NCBI RefSeq assembly: GCF_964340395.1
Contig: NC_135571.1
Span: 6,432,453-6,496,452 of the forward strand
Origin: Glandiceps talaboti
Lineage: Eukaryota > Hemichordata > Enteropneusta > Spengelidae
Direction: 5' to 3'
DNA length: 64,000 nucleotides
Positions within the stretch are counted from its first letter, which is position 1. Each line of letters opens with the position of its first letter. The position numbers and the translations under genes were made by a program. The notes beneath the pieces are model-generated. The model saw only the letters and a program-made list of their open reading frames with translations, did no database searches and was not told the origin of the DNA. Below, piece by piece: positions 33,760 through 45,140 of this stretch.

Positions 33760-33931
33760 AGGTGCTTCCTTATCGAACCTTCAATTACTCTTGGAAGGAT
33801 GTGACCCCAACCCATTTTTACCGGTAAAAACTGAAACTTCTAGCATAGGCAGTGGATCACCTTTGTCCATAAAATATATGCTAGACCCCTCAGGCTATTT
33901 TTCTCACTATGATGGCTACCAAAGGTTGCCA
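33760..33931 (+). CDS. Possible internal exon, unknown product
   Basis: A pyrimidine-rich acceptor (TCTTTGTTGTTTGCTTTAG) is followed by one base and 57 open codons up to a donor-like GTAAGG at 33932. The frame actually stays open to TGA at 34003. The peptide includes LSNLQLLLEGCDPNPFLPVK and GSPLSIKYMLDPSGYFSHYD. The region is more GC-rich than its surroundings. A 16-bp perfect palindrome, TTTTTACCGGTAAAAA, lies inside. No family is recognised. Confidence 0.3.
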
Positions 33932-34602
33932 GTAAGGGCTAGCCCAAAGTGTCTTGGAAAAGTTGAAATTTTCCTTAGAGCTAATTTCTATTTTGTGGGT
34001 TGAGTAATGTATGGTAATCTATTCAATAACCCATGACCTCTAGGATATGTACATTAACATACATGATTATAATGTTTGTGTTCTTACTGAGGATTACATC
34101 TTAGTGTTTGTGTAGCAACCGTTTTGCAATTCTATGCATATCTTTTCTTATTCTGTGTATATGGTGTGAAGTGTTTCTTTTGTCTGTGCTTTGTGAAGTA
34201 TGATTCATATCACTACTGGTGATGTGATGTGACCCCTAGCTGTACCGTCTGTGGTTGCATTTTAGCCCACATAGTGTATTCCAAGTTCAAACTGGTGATA
34301 CCTCTTATACTTAGTTTCAAATTGATTTCTCACAAAAAGGCAACTAAAGCTTGGAACATTTCCCTTGAAGCATGTCAAGAGAAAGGTTCTTGTATCTGAA
34401 TGCCTTTTTCAGTTATTCAGTCTCTACGATGGGATGTCTATCTAGGTTCTATGCTCAGTCATGATGGTATATAATCTCACTACTGTATATACATGTATGG
34501 TAATTGTGAGTTTGATGAGTGTGTAGACATTGTCATTCACACATTTTGGTTGATCTCACTAATACATCCATGGTTGATCCATTGTGGTTATTTTTACCTC
34601 AG

Positions 34603-34659
34603 ACCACTAAAGCCACTGACATGTTCTCTGTATTACTAGCTGTCAACTACCTTCTCTGA
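34603..34659 (+). other. Weak exon candidate after a good acceptor
   Basis: The acceptor TGGTTATTTTTACCTCAG is followed by 18 open codons (TTKATDMFSVLLAVNYLL) and TGA. Its phase is compatible with 33760-33931. It is too short to stand alone. Confidence 0.15.
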
Positions 34660-34964
34660 TCAGCTGTTATTTATATCATCAAAGTGTGGAGATGACTTTA
34701 GCTAGACCTCAGGCTTTCGCCCTTGATTGTGTCCCACCTATCAGAAACACAGTGTTGAGAAGAAAACCTTACTGCAAAAAAATTTCAATTAACATAATGA
34801 GAATGAAGATTTTTTTCCAAAAAGCCTTCAATCATCATATGGATATAATTGGAGCCATTTATAAATTGTATGTTTGTACCAATCCAAAGCATCTCACAGG
34901 GTTGAATGAAAATGTATTCTTTGCCCCAGTAATCAGTAATAACATCTGTGTTATTTTGTGATGA

Positions 34965-35155
34965 AATCTATAAACTTTTCATTGACATGCACAAACAATT
35001 TGTACATGATACATGACCTGTGTGTTTCTCGAAGCACAGAAAAAATGCTGAAAACAAGACCCAGAAGCTAGTGCTCTGTACAGCAGTTTGAATTTCCCGC
35101 ATTTGCATAGATTAGCCATAATCCTCTTTATATAGGGCAGTTGTGTCTATATTCA
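34965..35155 (-). repeat. Dispersed element, longer copy
   Basis: Reverse-complement partner of 23405-23545, 11 kb away. It carries the extra ~40 bases (about 35030-35075) missing there. Confidence 0.75.
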
Positions 35156-35202
35156 GTTACATACTGCAAGTTTTAATGCAAGCTCTTTTCTTTGTTTTTC
35201 AG

Positions 35203-35338
35203 GTTAAACTGTAATGACTGCCTTATGGAGGGTGAATGGATTGTGACAGTATATGATGAACTATGTGTGGGAAAGATCATAAAAACTAACTGGAAAAATG
35301 CTTTAGTACATTTTTTGGAAAAAAACTGGTGTTTATGA
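35203..35338 (+). CDS. Possible exon; beta-barrel-like (Tudor/chromo-type) segment
   Basis: A strong acceptor (CTCTTTTCTTTGTTTTTCAG) is followed by one base and 44 open codons, then TGA. The peptide begins LNCNDC and continues EGEWIVTVYDELCVGKI, then ALVHFLEKNW. The spacing GxWxVxxYDxxxxxGKI, then VHF, resembles the small Tudor-like or chromo-like barrel found in chromatin proteins and in many invertebrate transposon proteins. This is resemblance only. A weak donor (TG followed by GTGTTT at 35329) would give the phase needed by the exon at 46733, but nothing proves that link. Confidence 0.3.
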
Positions 35339-35339
35339 A

Positions 35340-36285
35340 TTGTGGGGTGAAAGGTAATTCTGTTTGGGAGGGAAATTTCAAAATAGAAACTTTGTCTTGG
35401 GAAGGGGCTGAGATAAAGATAAATTTATGAAGTAAAAGTTAGATGTTTCAATATTACATTCATGCATCATGGTCTTTTTTCAACAGGTGTATGTGTGTGC
35501 CATTTCTCATTGTTAACTCTTCACCATGGTTACAAAAAGAACTGTAGTTCTTGAGAATGTTTTAAGAATTTTTGTGCTTTGTATCAAACACTTTTTCTTT
35601 TTATATTCCAAATGGTATGTAAAATTGCTGAGTATTCGGCTTGTCAGTATACCTTGTATATATGTGATGGTCATTGTTATTGTTACAAGAAAGTTCAATA
35701 GGTCAGTCACAAACACTCATTCGATTGATCTGCTCAGAGCAATGAAGTTTTGCAACCCCCCCCCCCCCCCCCCCTCCACCAAAAAAAAATAAAAATAAAA
35801 ATAAATAAATAAATAAATATTAATGTCAAAGCAAGAGTTCATGGTGGAAATTTTGTTGAGGAAGCTTCCAACACTGCAGCAACTAGGAAGTGGGGAACAT
35901 AGAATTTTGGATAGTAAATAAACAAGAAAGGATTACTTTCAGCTGTATTTCCCATCTACGATAGCTCGCTAAATATTGTCACTGTTATTATACTAGTTTG
36001 AAAGTGGTCATTTCTTTTGTCCTGGTCCATAATGTGTAACCTAGCACAGCAACTAGGCTCATTTAAAATTAATGTTCAAATATTTTAAAGTAAATTGGCA
36101 ATAACAAGGTGTAGATAGGGGAAATGATGGATAGTGTATAAAAGTAAAATATTTCACAATGTTTACATTTGATGCAACATTTGGTATTAAACATTATGGG
36201 ATGGAAAATTTGATTTAAAAAAATAAGGGAATAATTCCTAAAAATACTGCAAATGGCACTGTAGCACAACTGTACAGTTTTTATA
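35340..36285. repeat. Spacer with a 19-C tract and A/T-rich simple repeat
   Basis: A run of 19 Cs occupies 35756-35774, followed by AAAATAAAAATAAATAAAT to about 35818. No gene is visible in the rest. Confidence 0.8.
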
Positions 36286-36289
36286 AATG

Positions 36290-37148
36290 TTTATCCACAT
36301 GCCCAGGTCCATGTTAACAATAGGTGTTCATTTGCTGGATGACTATCCAGTTGCCTATCCAACCATGTTGCTATCTTTGCAATGTAAGCAATCATTTGGC
36401 TGTTGCTATGGGCGTGGTCATGTTGCTAGACATACTTGCATACATTATAAGATGTTTTTCTTCACTTTTCTATGAATTCTCGATATTATCTTTGCAATGT
36501 ACGCAATCATTTGGCTGTTACTATGGGCATTGTCTTGTTGCTGAATGTTTACTCACTTGCCTACCTGAAGATGTTGTTATTTGACCAAAATATACTGCCA
36601 TCTGGTTGTTGTTAAGGGCGTGGTAATGGTTGCTAGGGCCAATTGTGTCAAAATATTTTAAGAAAATCTGCAGAATAACACTTTTAGAAACATCTCACCA
36701 AGTTTCAGTCTCACTGACCATGTACTTTTTGAGATATAAATTTTTGACCAAAATTCACATTTACAACTACTTTGCATATAACTGACAATATAATTTGCAT
36801 CATCATGTCTTTTGAATCATCATGTCATGAACAAATCTGAATTTACTAGCCTTCAAAACTGTTCCCACCAAATTTCAGGCCAATCTACCCAGTCTTTTTT
36901 AGAGTTTAAATATTTTTACCAAAAATCCCATTTTTGTGACCCAAAATCACATTTCTGATGCAATCATTTTCATTTGAACAGTTTCCCAACTAGACACCAG
37001 AAGTAACATGACCACCAAATATCAAAGCAATCGGTCCCAGCGGTTTTTGACTTTAAGTTGTTTACACACATACACACACACACACACACACAGAGACTGA
37101 CAGACAGTTTGCCATGCTTATAGCACTATTGAACCTTATTAGTTCAGT
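36290..37148 (+). repeat. Long dispersed repeat with internal CACCAAATTTCAG units
   Basis: The 5' part has two copies of ATCTTTGCAATGTAAGCAAT, CATTTGGCTGTTGCTATGGG. Then come three degenerate units beginning CACCAAGTTTCAG, CACCAAATTTCAGG and CACCAAATATCAAAG, at about 36700, 36868 and 37010. It ends with a CA/GA microsatellite, CATGCTTATAGCACTA and AGTTCAGTTGTGCTAAAAA. The 3' part matches 20420-20690. Class uncertain. The palindrome-ladder element at 37150 lies directly against its 3' end. Confidence 0.75.
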
Positions 37149-37149
37149 T

Positions 37150-37561
37150 GTGCTAAAAAGGAACCAATATATTGGCCAATGATACATTTATAGGGGAAAA
37201 ATATATTGAGAGCTGAAAATATATTGGACAATATATTGGCAGACTCCAAAAATATTGGCCAATATATTGGTAAACTCACAAAATATTGGCCAATATTTTG
37301 GGAAGTCTCAAAATATTGGCCAATATTTTGGGAAGTATCAAAATATTGGCCAATATTTTGGCAAATACCAAGAAATTGGGCAATTTTTTGGCCAAATGGC
37401 AACTTTTTACATGGGTTAATTTTGAAAATGAAAGTGTCAAATGCAAGTTTACGTCATGATTTGATATGTCTACAGTGAGCAGCATATCTATTAACCCTTT
37501 ATCAATCAAAAAAAGAGACCTTTCCAAAGTGGAATAGAATTTCCGAAAGTTTTCCGGAAGC
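37150..37561 (-). mobile_element. Palindrome-ladder element, copy 2
   Basis: The inverted partner of 30669-31060. The 20-bp palindrome sits at 37280, 37310 and 37340, again 30 bp apart. A short TA repeat follows its CCGGAAGCTGTTATATATA end at 37562-37580, so both copies meet TA repeats at the same end. The opposite end abuts GTGCTAAAAA of the preceding repeat. Confidence 0.85.
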
Positions 37562-37589
37562 TGTTATATATATATATATTATATGTATA

Positions 37590-38045
37590 TATGCGTACAC
37601 TGGTATACTGAATGGGTCTGAACCTAATAGACTGTAAAGAGTCAAATCAGCTAATCTGATCACAAATAATCCGTCTCAATTTAGAATAGATAGCGAGTGA
37701 CCAAATGATCAGTCAAGGCAGTATATCAATTATACCCTCAGATAAACGCAAGACCTTGTCTAACTCTAAATTTTGACCATGTTAATCTAGCCTGGATCAT
37801 AGACAATACATCATTAAATGGAAAACAGTAGTATGACATCTGCTAAGGAGAGGTAGGGTGTGAAAAGTGGTTGGGTGTGAAAAGTTTAAGAGGTGGAAGT
37901 GTGCACGTGAAAGAGAAAGCAAAATTTAGCTATAAATGTGTTTGCAATCATGCCTTCAGGGTTCAATTGCACAACCTTTTATCTGAAATGTCTCTTGGTA
38001 TCTAAATTCACATGGCGTTGTACATCAGTTGGATGGCAATTAGTT
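37590..38045. other. No feature recognised
   Basis: No repeat or exon evident. Confidence 0.4.
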
Positions 38046-38050
38046 ATTAT

Positions 38051-38168
38051 TCCTCAATATTTGTCTTCGTTCAGCCAAGGAAAATACGAGTGACCTAAGG
38101 GGCGCTTGTCACTACTATCACTATGTCACAAGTATTTTCAGGCTGAACGAAGACAAATATTGGGGACT
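38051..38168. mobile_element. Foldback element, CAATATTTGTCTTCGTTCAGCC arms
   Basis: CAATATTTGTCTTCGTTCAG at the left pairs perfectly with CTGAACGAAGACAAATATTG at the right; the arms extend to about 45 bases. The centre includes GTGACCTAAGG and GTCACTACTA. A related copy lies at 61837-61972. Confidence 0.85.
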
Positions 38169-38169
38169 A

Positions 38170-38715
38170 ATATAAATATACCATAGCCAGTAATATTTTT
38201 TACAAATTGGTGAAAATAATGGCAATTTTGAGAGCTTTGAGTCATATTTCGAACACACTGAGCAGAACGATCGGTGAAAATAATGGCAATAATTTTTTGG
38301 AACCTATCTCATACATGGTATAATATCACTTACATCCTTCTCTAAATATCTAACACTGTTGAATCATTGGGCTACAAATGAAGTGCTAGTGTCCTCGTCT
38401 GAAAAAAATACATATAGCTATTATGTGCTAACATAGTCTGTTTAACATGTAGTAAAACGCCTTGTCTGAATTATATACAAAGTACATGGAATGTAAATGT
38501 TAAATACGATTGTCTGATGTTTAATATTGTCATAATAATCACATCTTTTATGATACATGATTATATTTGATGTGCTGTGAACTTTGCAAATTTGCTGTAT
38601 ACTGGAAAAAGTATTTGCATTCTTTTTCGTTTCCTTTATTGTATGTACATTGTATATCAGTGTTTTAGTCTTCAGTTGTCTACATGATTGTATATTTTGT
38701 GTGTACATTGTATTT
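38170..38715. other. AT-rich sequence, possibly LINE 3' untranslated region
   Basis: Low complexity, rich in TGTACATTGTAT-like words and leading into the LINE tail. No coding sequence is recognised. Confidence 0.3.
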
Positions 38716-38719
38716 TTGT

Positions 38720-38815
38720 CTCTTTGTTGTGAATTAAGCTAAAGAGAAATTTCCGATGAGACGATAAAGTTATATTGAATTGAATTGAATTGAATTGAAA
38801 TGAATTGAATTACTG
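38720..38815 (+). mobile_element. LINE-like 3' end with TTGAA tail
   Basis: GAGACGATAAAGTTATATTG is followed by seven or eight ATTGA/TTGAA pentamers. A TAAAGTTATA box directly before a short-repeat tail is typical of animal LINE 3' ends. 5'-truncated. Confidence 0.6.
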
Positions 38816-39510
38816 TGAAAGCTGTACATTGTACACTATGGAAGCAATTAAAAAGAAATCTCTGAAATACTAGACTAACTTTGTAACTGTAGATTCTTGG
38901 TTTGTCCTAATAGGAAAAACTTATCCGATGTTGCGGAAAAATCATAAACTCCATACCTTTGTGTTGGATGATTAAAACTGTGATTTGATACATACTGGAA
39001 TCTACATTTGTTTCCTTAATCTGTTCATAGTATCCTATTCTGTCTACATGTATTTGTCAATCAAATCAGTTAGATTAGCAACAACTGACATTGCCTGCAA
39101 ATTCTAAAGGCTTGCTACCTGATTGAGATAGAATCTTCCCTACTTCTAGAGGCCTGGGTCTTACCTGAAACAAAATTACCTGCAGTTAAGTGGTGCAAAA
39201 CTGAGTTTATGTGACTTTTACTCAAATGAAAACACTTACAAATAACTTGAACTAAACTATTCTTAGACTAGTATAATGTTACTGTTGATGCTTACTATGA
39301 CATGCTTTCTATGACATTACAATTTGTGTTCTGGTATTGTTGGAACAGTTGATTGCATAGTAGGGAGTTCCTGTACGTGTTTTGGTACTCTAATTGTATC
39401 GATTATATCCTAATACCAGATTTGAGGGTAGAATACATTTTAATATGCAGAAAAAATTACATCCCCAATCTACATGTATATAATCATAAACTCAGCTTGT
39501 GCCCATTTCA
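38816..39510. other. No feature recognised
   Basis: No repeat or inverted ends seen. Confidence 0.4.
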
Positions 39511-39511
39511 G

Positions 39512-39577
39512 GAGTACGTGGACACTGTGGACACTGGGTTACGTGACATCTATCACTATAATTCAACTTTGTGCTAG
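39512..39577 (+). CDS. Possible terminal exon, unknown product
   Basis: The acceptor CTTGTGCCCATTTCAG is followed in phase 0 by 21 codons and TAG: EYVDTVDTGLRDIYHYNSTL plus C. The frame is also open upstream. It is short; chance is a serious alternative. It lies just before a minus-strand SINE. Confidence 0.2.
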   Translation, partial: EYVDTVDTGLRDIYHYNSTLC

Positions 39578-39604
39578 GAGGTCAGATCAATGAAAAATAG
39601 CAGG

Positions 39605-39957
39605 TTTATGTAACACTAATAAAAACACTGCTCAAATTTACGTGCTATAAGATAATAGTTACCTCTGGCATGGACGTATAATTGAACGAGAGCCCTTTCT
39701 ACATGTTGCATACCCTCTTCAACTCTATAGGGTGCATACAATCTATGTCACTGCAGGCCCTCTAATAACGCAAGATTAAATAATTCATGTAACATTTTCT
39801 ATCCATCCAGGTTGTACAGCTAGATTCATTATGGCAGACTTGTGGTTCAAATCTTACCCAAGGACTTAAGGCATTCAGAAATAAATGTCATGTCAAGTAC
39901 AGCTACATGCAAGGCTTGAATTTAGCAACTTGCAGATTATGGCCTAGTCACACTAGC
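39605..39957 (-). mobile_element. tRNA-derived SINE, copy C (minus strand)
   Basis: On the minus strand this aligns with the copy at 49408-49777. Shared words are CTGAATGCCTTAAGTCCTTG or close variants, GGTAAGATTTGAACCACAA, AGCTGTA, TTTAATC and TATAGAGTTGA. The tRNA-like head is the most diverged part of this copy. Confidence 0.75.
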
Positions 39958-40229
39958 CATTCACATGAACGTGAACCTTGAACTTATAATGTAGATGGAA
40001 ACCACCTGGGAAATGCAAACATGGAAGACCAGAGTGGAGAGTCTGAGTGTCTGAGTTGGAGATGAATCTTACATGGGGCAAAGCCAAAGCCGCAGACCAG
40101 TCAAAATGACAGAAGTTGGTGGTGACCTTGTGTCTAAGCCGTAACAGCAAAGATTAGAAGTTTGGAGAGCCACTCATCCAACAAGTTCAAGGTGAATATT
40201 AAAGTCTACAAACTAGTGCTAGCTAGAGG

Positions 40230-40578
40230 TTAAAGGGGCACACATACACTGAGTTTACATGTTTAGGTGTAGTTTTTGCTACATATTTAAAAGTTATTTA
40301 CATTATTGTACCTACCGAAGCACACTTAACCACCCCAATTGTCTGAACTCAAACCTGGTATAAAGATATACCTCATGAACAAGCTGGTGACATAATTTAT
40401 GATACTTATCAAAAAATGTTCAGGAAATCCGTACTATGAAATCAACTGTTCTAACCATACCAGAAGACGTAATATTGTAGAAGACATGCATTGACATTAA
40501 CATTATACTGGAATGGGGATTTTAAATATTTTCACTCAAGTCATGGAAAGCTTTTAAACTTGGCTTGTGTCACTTTAA
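40230..40578. mobile_element. TTAA-flanked element with AGGGGCACA ends, copy 1
   Basis: TTAAAGGGGCACACA at the left and TTGTGTCACTTTAA at the right are imperfect inverted repeats bounded by TTAA. The body (AGGTGTAGTTTTTGC, CTGAACTCAAACCTGGT, GACATAATTTAT, AGAAGACATGCATTGACATT) matches 47911-48227. TTAA target choice is typical of piggyBac-like and Kolobok-like groups. Non-coding. Confidence 0.8.
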
Positions 40579-40579
40579 T

Positions 40580-42440
40580 TGACATTACAGAACGTATTTT
40601 GTCCTAAAGTCTTTCATCCCATAGCAAAGCCATCTATTACACTTTCATTATCTTCAATTCTCAGACCCTAAATCTGCAACCTTCTAGAGATATAATGCCT
40701 AACCCATGGAGGCTTAAAAGAGATTGCATGAAATCACTAACAACCTTAAATTGTGCAGTATGTTGCAATGAGACCCAGCTGGACAAGTCTCTTCTAATAT
40801 AAGGAAATATTAATGCCTGCACCTTGCTGTGATTGCTACATACTAGCTATAATCACCAACCTGTCTTTAATATGCTAGTCGAACCGCTAGACAAGTGAGT
40901 CTTTCGATTTTCGCTTAAAGCACATTTATTTAGTATGTGGTTGACTCTCATTTTTTCAATATCATTATTATTTTTTATCATTTTATTATTTTCCGAAATA
41001 TTAAACAAGGTAAGGCAAAAATTAAAAAAATGTGTGTTTCCAATAACATGACTTTAGAAAATAGGGTAGGCCGGTTGGAATTTCATTTTAATTTACTTTT
41101 TTTAAATTCCTTCGACCCAAAGACAAGATTCTCGTTGGTCGAGTCATGTGATTTTAAAAAGTAACTAAAGATACTTTGGCAAGAAAATCTACAAGGAAAT
41201 AAGTCATAGCAATAATTTTACCTTTTTGCTTGTAAAAAAATGTTAGTGTTTGTTGGGCTTGGGTTCGTTCATCGGAAAAGCACTACTTGTTTTAAGTTGG
41301 CCCAAGCTAAATAATCCAGCATATGTTACTCTAACTACAGGTTGCATACTTCTTTTTTTTTGTCGTAAAAAGCGTAATCACTTGCAAGTCTACTTGTCTA
41401 GCCAATCCCCTAAGGATGTTTTGCTTAATATAGGATTATATCTTGCATGTATTTTAATGACTCTTCTTATGTCATGAAATATTAAGGAGTGTGGTTCCCT
41501 CTGTATTGCACACCGGTACATATATATGATGGTCCACTCAAGTGTTCTATTTGCGTGATAGTATGTGTTGATAAGAATGACCAATTTTTACATCAATTTG
41601 AGTATTATTCAAAATATTTTATGGTGACCCCTGATTTTTGTCATGGATTTTAACTTAGAATGGGTTCGAGTTGTCTTGTAGAGTAACTGTTACAGAAAAA
41701 GTCAACGACTTTTATTTCCCAGGTGCATGCTACACACGTGAATAATAAAATTTAATCTTCTTCAGATGCAGACAGCGTGAAATACTAAACATCTTTCTTA
41801 ACTTCTCCTGTATACTGCCAGTATAGCATTGTTGAAAAGTTAATTCGTAAGCCAAACATCTTTCAGTGGTTTTAATACTGGAGAGACCCTCTGGAAGATT
41901 TTAGGTAAATATAGAAGGAAGAGAAGGGCTTACATCAGTCTAAGCTCCAGTTGGGAATTTAAAGGGAGAATTGCCAACTACGGCTGCCTTTAATCCCGGA
42001 ATCATGTTCCTTACAATTCCGTCTTAATACCAGACTAATCCAGATTTTAACCGACATAGACAACTGATTTCCTTTATAAACCCATCTTGAAATGATTGCA
42101 TGTTACGGATAAATCGTAGATCTTTTCTGGAATACGCTTAGTTTGCTCTGGGATATAAATTCTGAAGAGTTTATTGATTTTGATGCCCAAAAGCAAATGT
42201 TCAATTTTTAACAATGGCAGGAAAGACGAGAAATAAGCTAATCCAAGCACACAGACGTGTTAAGTTTGAGATTAATGGACGATTATTATTGCATGTACAA
42301 CCTTTGGTTTGGTGTCTCGCATAAATTAGATAATAGAGTTAGTAAATAAGAGTTAGTAAATTCTGAAAATAATATTCCAAGGGGAAGGATAGCTTGTAAA
42401 TTCACATTAATTTATTTAGTTACTGTTCATTTCTTTGTTT
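40580..42440. other. Mostly unassigned sequence
   Basis: About 41570-41665 is the partner of 3545-3660. Open frames near 40937-41164 and 41250-41477 have no recognisable domain or exon boundaries. Confidence 0.4.
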
Positions 42441-42446
42441 TATTTG

Positions 42447-42772
42447 TTAAATATGGATCAGGATGACGATTGGGTATTTATTTTTTAAAACAATTTCATC
42501 ATGCCTAATTCCTAATTGGAAAATTAATGTGAAACAACATTGACCAAGTCTGTTTTTGTGACACAATACACTACAAACGCTAAAAAAAAGTGTGAAAAAG
42601 TACTTACAATAACATATATTTTAAGACATTTGTTAATATTTTGTAATTTACTGAGTTATAAACAAGGACTTGGCATATGTTGTTTTACATTAATTTTCCA
42701 AGTAGGAAGCCATGATGATAAAATTGTTTTACTAAATAAATACCCAATCCTCATCCATTACGACAACTTTAA
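42447..42772. mobile_element. TTAA-flanked foldback element, second good copy
   Basis: It matches 19067-19422 along both arms: GATTGGGTATTTATTTT at the left, AAATAAATACCCAATCCTCA at the right, with AAGTAGGAAGCCATG and AATGTGAAACAACATTGAC in between. TTAA lies at 42447-42450 and 42769-42772. The centre is less palindromic than in the other copy. Confidence 0.8.
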
Positions 42773-43284
42773 TCGGTCTAGAGAAAGAAATTACTGTGAA
42801 TTATAGTAATGCAAATTGATTTAACCATTTTAATGTTTCAAATGCTCTGCATCAAATGAGTACAAAGCAACAAAAATAGAAAGAAAAAGAACGAAAGTAC
42901 AAAATTGTTCAAATGATTCGTTACTGTTTGTTATTTGTTTCAATTTTTAAAAAATTTGGAAATGTTTACAAAATTGCAAACTCAAAATACTCTATATTGA
43001 TTTAACAATTTCAAAGTTTCAAGTGGATATATTTGAAGTACCAAGCGAGCGAGTAAGTAAGCTGCGTACAATTTGGCGATAGACAGGTTTACCTGAGGAT
43101 CGATTATTAAAATTTGATTTGAACTGTAGGCGAGCTACTTTGATGTGCCGATTGAAAAAGCCACAGCACTGTCATTAAGTTTGCATGGGGATATAGGAGA
43201 TAATAAACAAAGACTGCATGACCTGGTTTCATATATCACTATGGAAACTGAGCTTACAGTGTACTTAAATAAGCAACACAAACT

Positions 43285-43470
43285 ATAAGAGTTTTTGCTA
43301 AGGGCAGTAATACCATGTAGGTAAAATCTACCAGGGTTCCCATGTCTATTTTACCAGGGTTTCCAAACAAATTCAACAGAGACTCTTTGCGAAACACTGC
43401 CATTTTTACCGCTTTCCCCATTTCTGTTACCGGGGTTCCTGGGGTTCCCTAACCTTAGCAAAACACTATA
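43285..43470 (+). mobile_element. CAGGGTTCCC element with TTTTGCTAAGG ends
   Basis: GTTTTTGCTAAGG at the left and CCTTAGCAAAAC at the right are inverted ends of a ~185-bp element. It carries ACCAGGGTTCCC, TTTTACCAGGG and CTGTTACCGGGGTTCC. This is the best-preserved single copy of the family seen at 7395-7560 and in tandem at 25880-26325. Confidence 0.7.
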
Positions 43471-43549
43471 TAAATGTTCAAATAATTATCAATTAGATAA
43501 TTAATATTCTATACAAGTTAAACTGTGTGGTATTAGCCAATAATAAGGT

Positions 43550-43730
43550 AGTATAAACTTTTCAGTTTCCAACACAGATAGTTTTAGAAAGGTGTGTCTG
43601 TATGAAGCTTTCATCCTTTCACTAAGGACTTCATCAGCACACTGTAGTAATTTAAGTCTCTAATACCAGGATGAAAGCTTCTGATACAGATTCCTAAACT
43701 GTTTGTGTTGGAAACTGAAACATTTATACT
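43550..43730. mobile_element. Foldback element with AGTATAAA ends
   Basis: AGTATAAACTTTTCAGTTTC, CAACACAGATAGTTT pairs with the right arm, whose complement reads AGTATAAATGTTTCAGTTTC, CAACACAAACAGTTT. Both arms continue to GAAGCTTTCATCC. 181 bp, non-coding. Confidence 0.8.
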
Positions 43731-43904
43731 GCACTTAGCAATGAATAAATATTGTTAAAATAAAAACATTTCAATGCTCTCACATGCATAATATTGTGTT
43801 CTACATGTAGTTCAACAATCAGAGTATATTAATTTACCTACACTGTCGTTATTGTATTCACGTATGTTCTTACCATTAGTGTATGATGTAGACTTGTCAT
43901 AATA

Positions 43905-44170
43905 TCATAACTAGGTAAAGCCCATAAGCTCGTGCAGGGTAGATTCATTTGTGACCGACTGCCTCACCATGATATTGTAGACAGTGCCCTCAACATGAAT
44001 GCACATAGTCATTGCGCTCCAGTGCATCCTTGGGTAAAACCACAAAAAAAAAATCGCATAGTTTATAGGATGTGCATGCGTACTACTCATTGGGCCACTA
44101 CGTGCCTGCTTTGCAGCTGCTACGCGAGCTATTTGTTTGATGTGGTAGATAACACAATCGGGTGGTTGTG
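43905..44170 (+). repeat. Dispersed CpG-richer element, copy 1
   Basis: It matches the reverse complement of 62095-62345: AGGGTAGATTCATTTGTGAC, CTGCCTCAC, CATAGTTTATAGGA, CATTG, GCTACGCGAGCTATT. The copy is more GC-rich and CpG-rich than its surroundings. A 113-residue minus-strand frame spans it and the next element but shows no domain. Confidence 0.8.
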
Positions 44171-44196
44171 GTACACTCATTGAGTGGATATAATCA

Positions 44197-44655
44197 GCAA
44201 TCCTCATACAAACTGAAAATATCATGTTACCTACATTTACAACTGCTGACATTAGACCATTGACGAATAGAACCTGTTACAACAGGAGAAGTAAACAACT
44301 GAATTGGATTAATAACACTTGGCACAACATTTTGGAACAGAGACTTGTATTATATTCTATCATTTGATAAGAACAGTTTACGGCCTCTTTACATGTACAT
44401 GAACTACCAAGGGAATTGGGAAATTTGTTTGTGAATGTGAACTATTTACAATGTATATGCGCAGAGGTCATAAAACTGTTCTTATCAAATGATAGAATGT
44501 AATACAAGTCTCTGTTCCAAAATGCTGTGCAAAGTGTTATAATCCAATTCAGTTGTTTACTTCTCCTGTTTGTAACAGGTTCTATTCGTCAATGGTCTAA
44601 TGTCAGCAATTGTACATGTATGTAACATGATATTTTCAGTCTGTACTAGGATTGC
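44197..44655. mobile_element. Long foldback, ~195-bp arms
   Basis: The left arm (44197-44395) begins GCAATCCTCATACAAACTGA. It pairs with the right arm ending at 44655 along nearly 200 bases with only occasional mismatches. Shared words include GACATTAGACCATTGACGAA, GGAGAAGTAAACAACTGAAT and TATCATTTGATAAGAACAGT. The loop is about 65 bases. It is the most intact long inverted repeat in the window, so it is young or conserved by gene conversion. Confidence 0.92.
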
Positions 44656-45140
44656 TCTTCATCTAACACTTATTGATATTATCGTTTAGGTTTGTCAATA
44701 TTGATTTCAGCTGTCAGAACTAGCTGTGTCCTCATAACCTGTTTAGAACTGATCACTTTCGCAAAAAAAAAGGTAAAAATGTATATTTTTCATTAAAATT
44801 CTGTTAATTTTGAGTTAATTTTAGATGAAAATAAACTAAATGATAATTATTTGTCATCTTTTCTCAAACAATTGGCATAAAATTGATCTTCACTGTCAAA
44901 CATTCTCAATATGTTGTTTCACATATCAGTTTACTAGTACTAAAAGAATATAAATGCAAGTTACCTATGAAAATTCCAGCCAAAATTACTTGAATGAGAA
45001 TTTATTTTTAATTTTTTTAATTTTTCACAATCAGCTGATTTTTAACTGGAATAAAATGATAGAATAATCTTTATATTAAATTCCTGTCAAAATTTTGTTG
45101 TCAGAGTGGTTGTACTTGTGAAATATTAATCGCTAATTTT

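Noticed and set aside
43911-44252. 113-codon minus-strand open frame
   Set aside because: Covers one dispersed element and the start of a foldback. The inverted copy at 62095-62345 does not keep a comparable frame.
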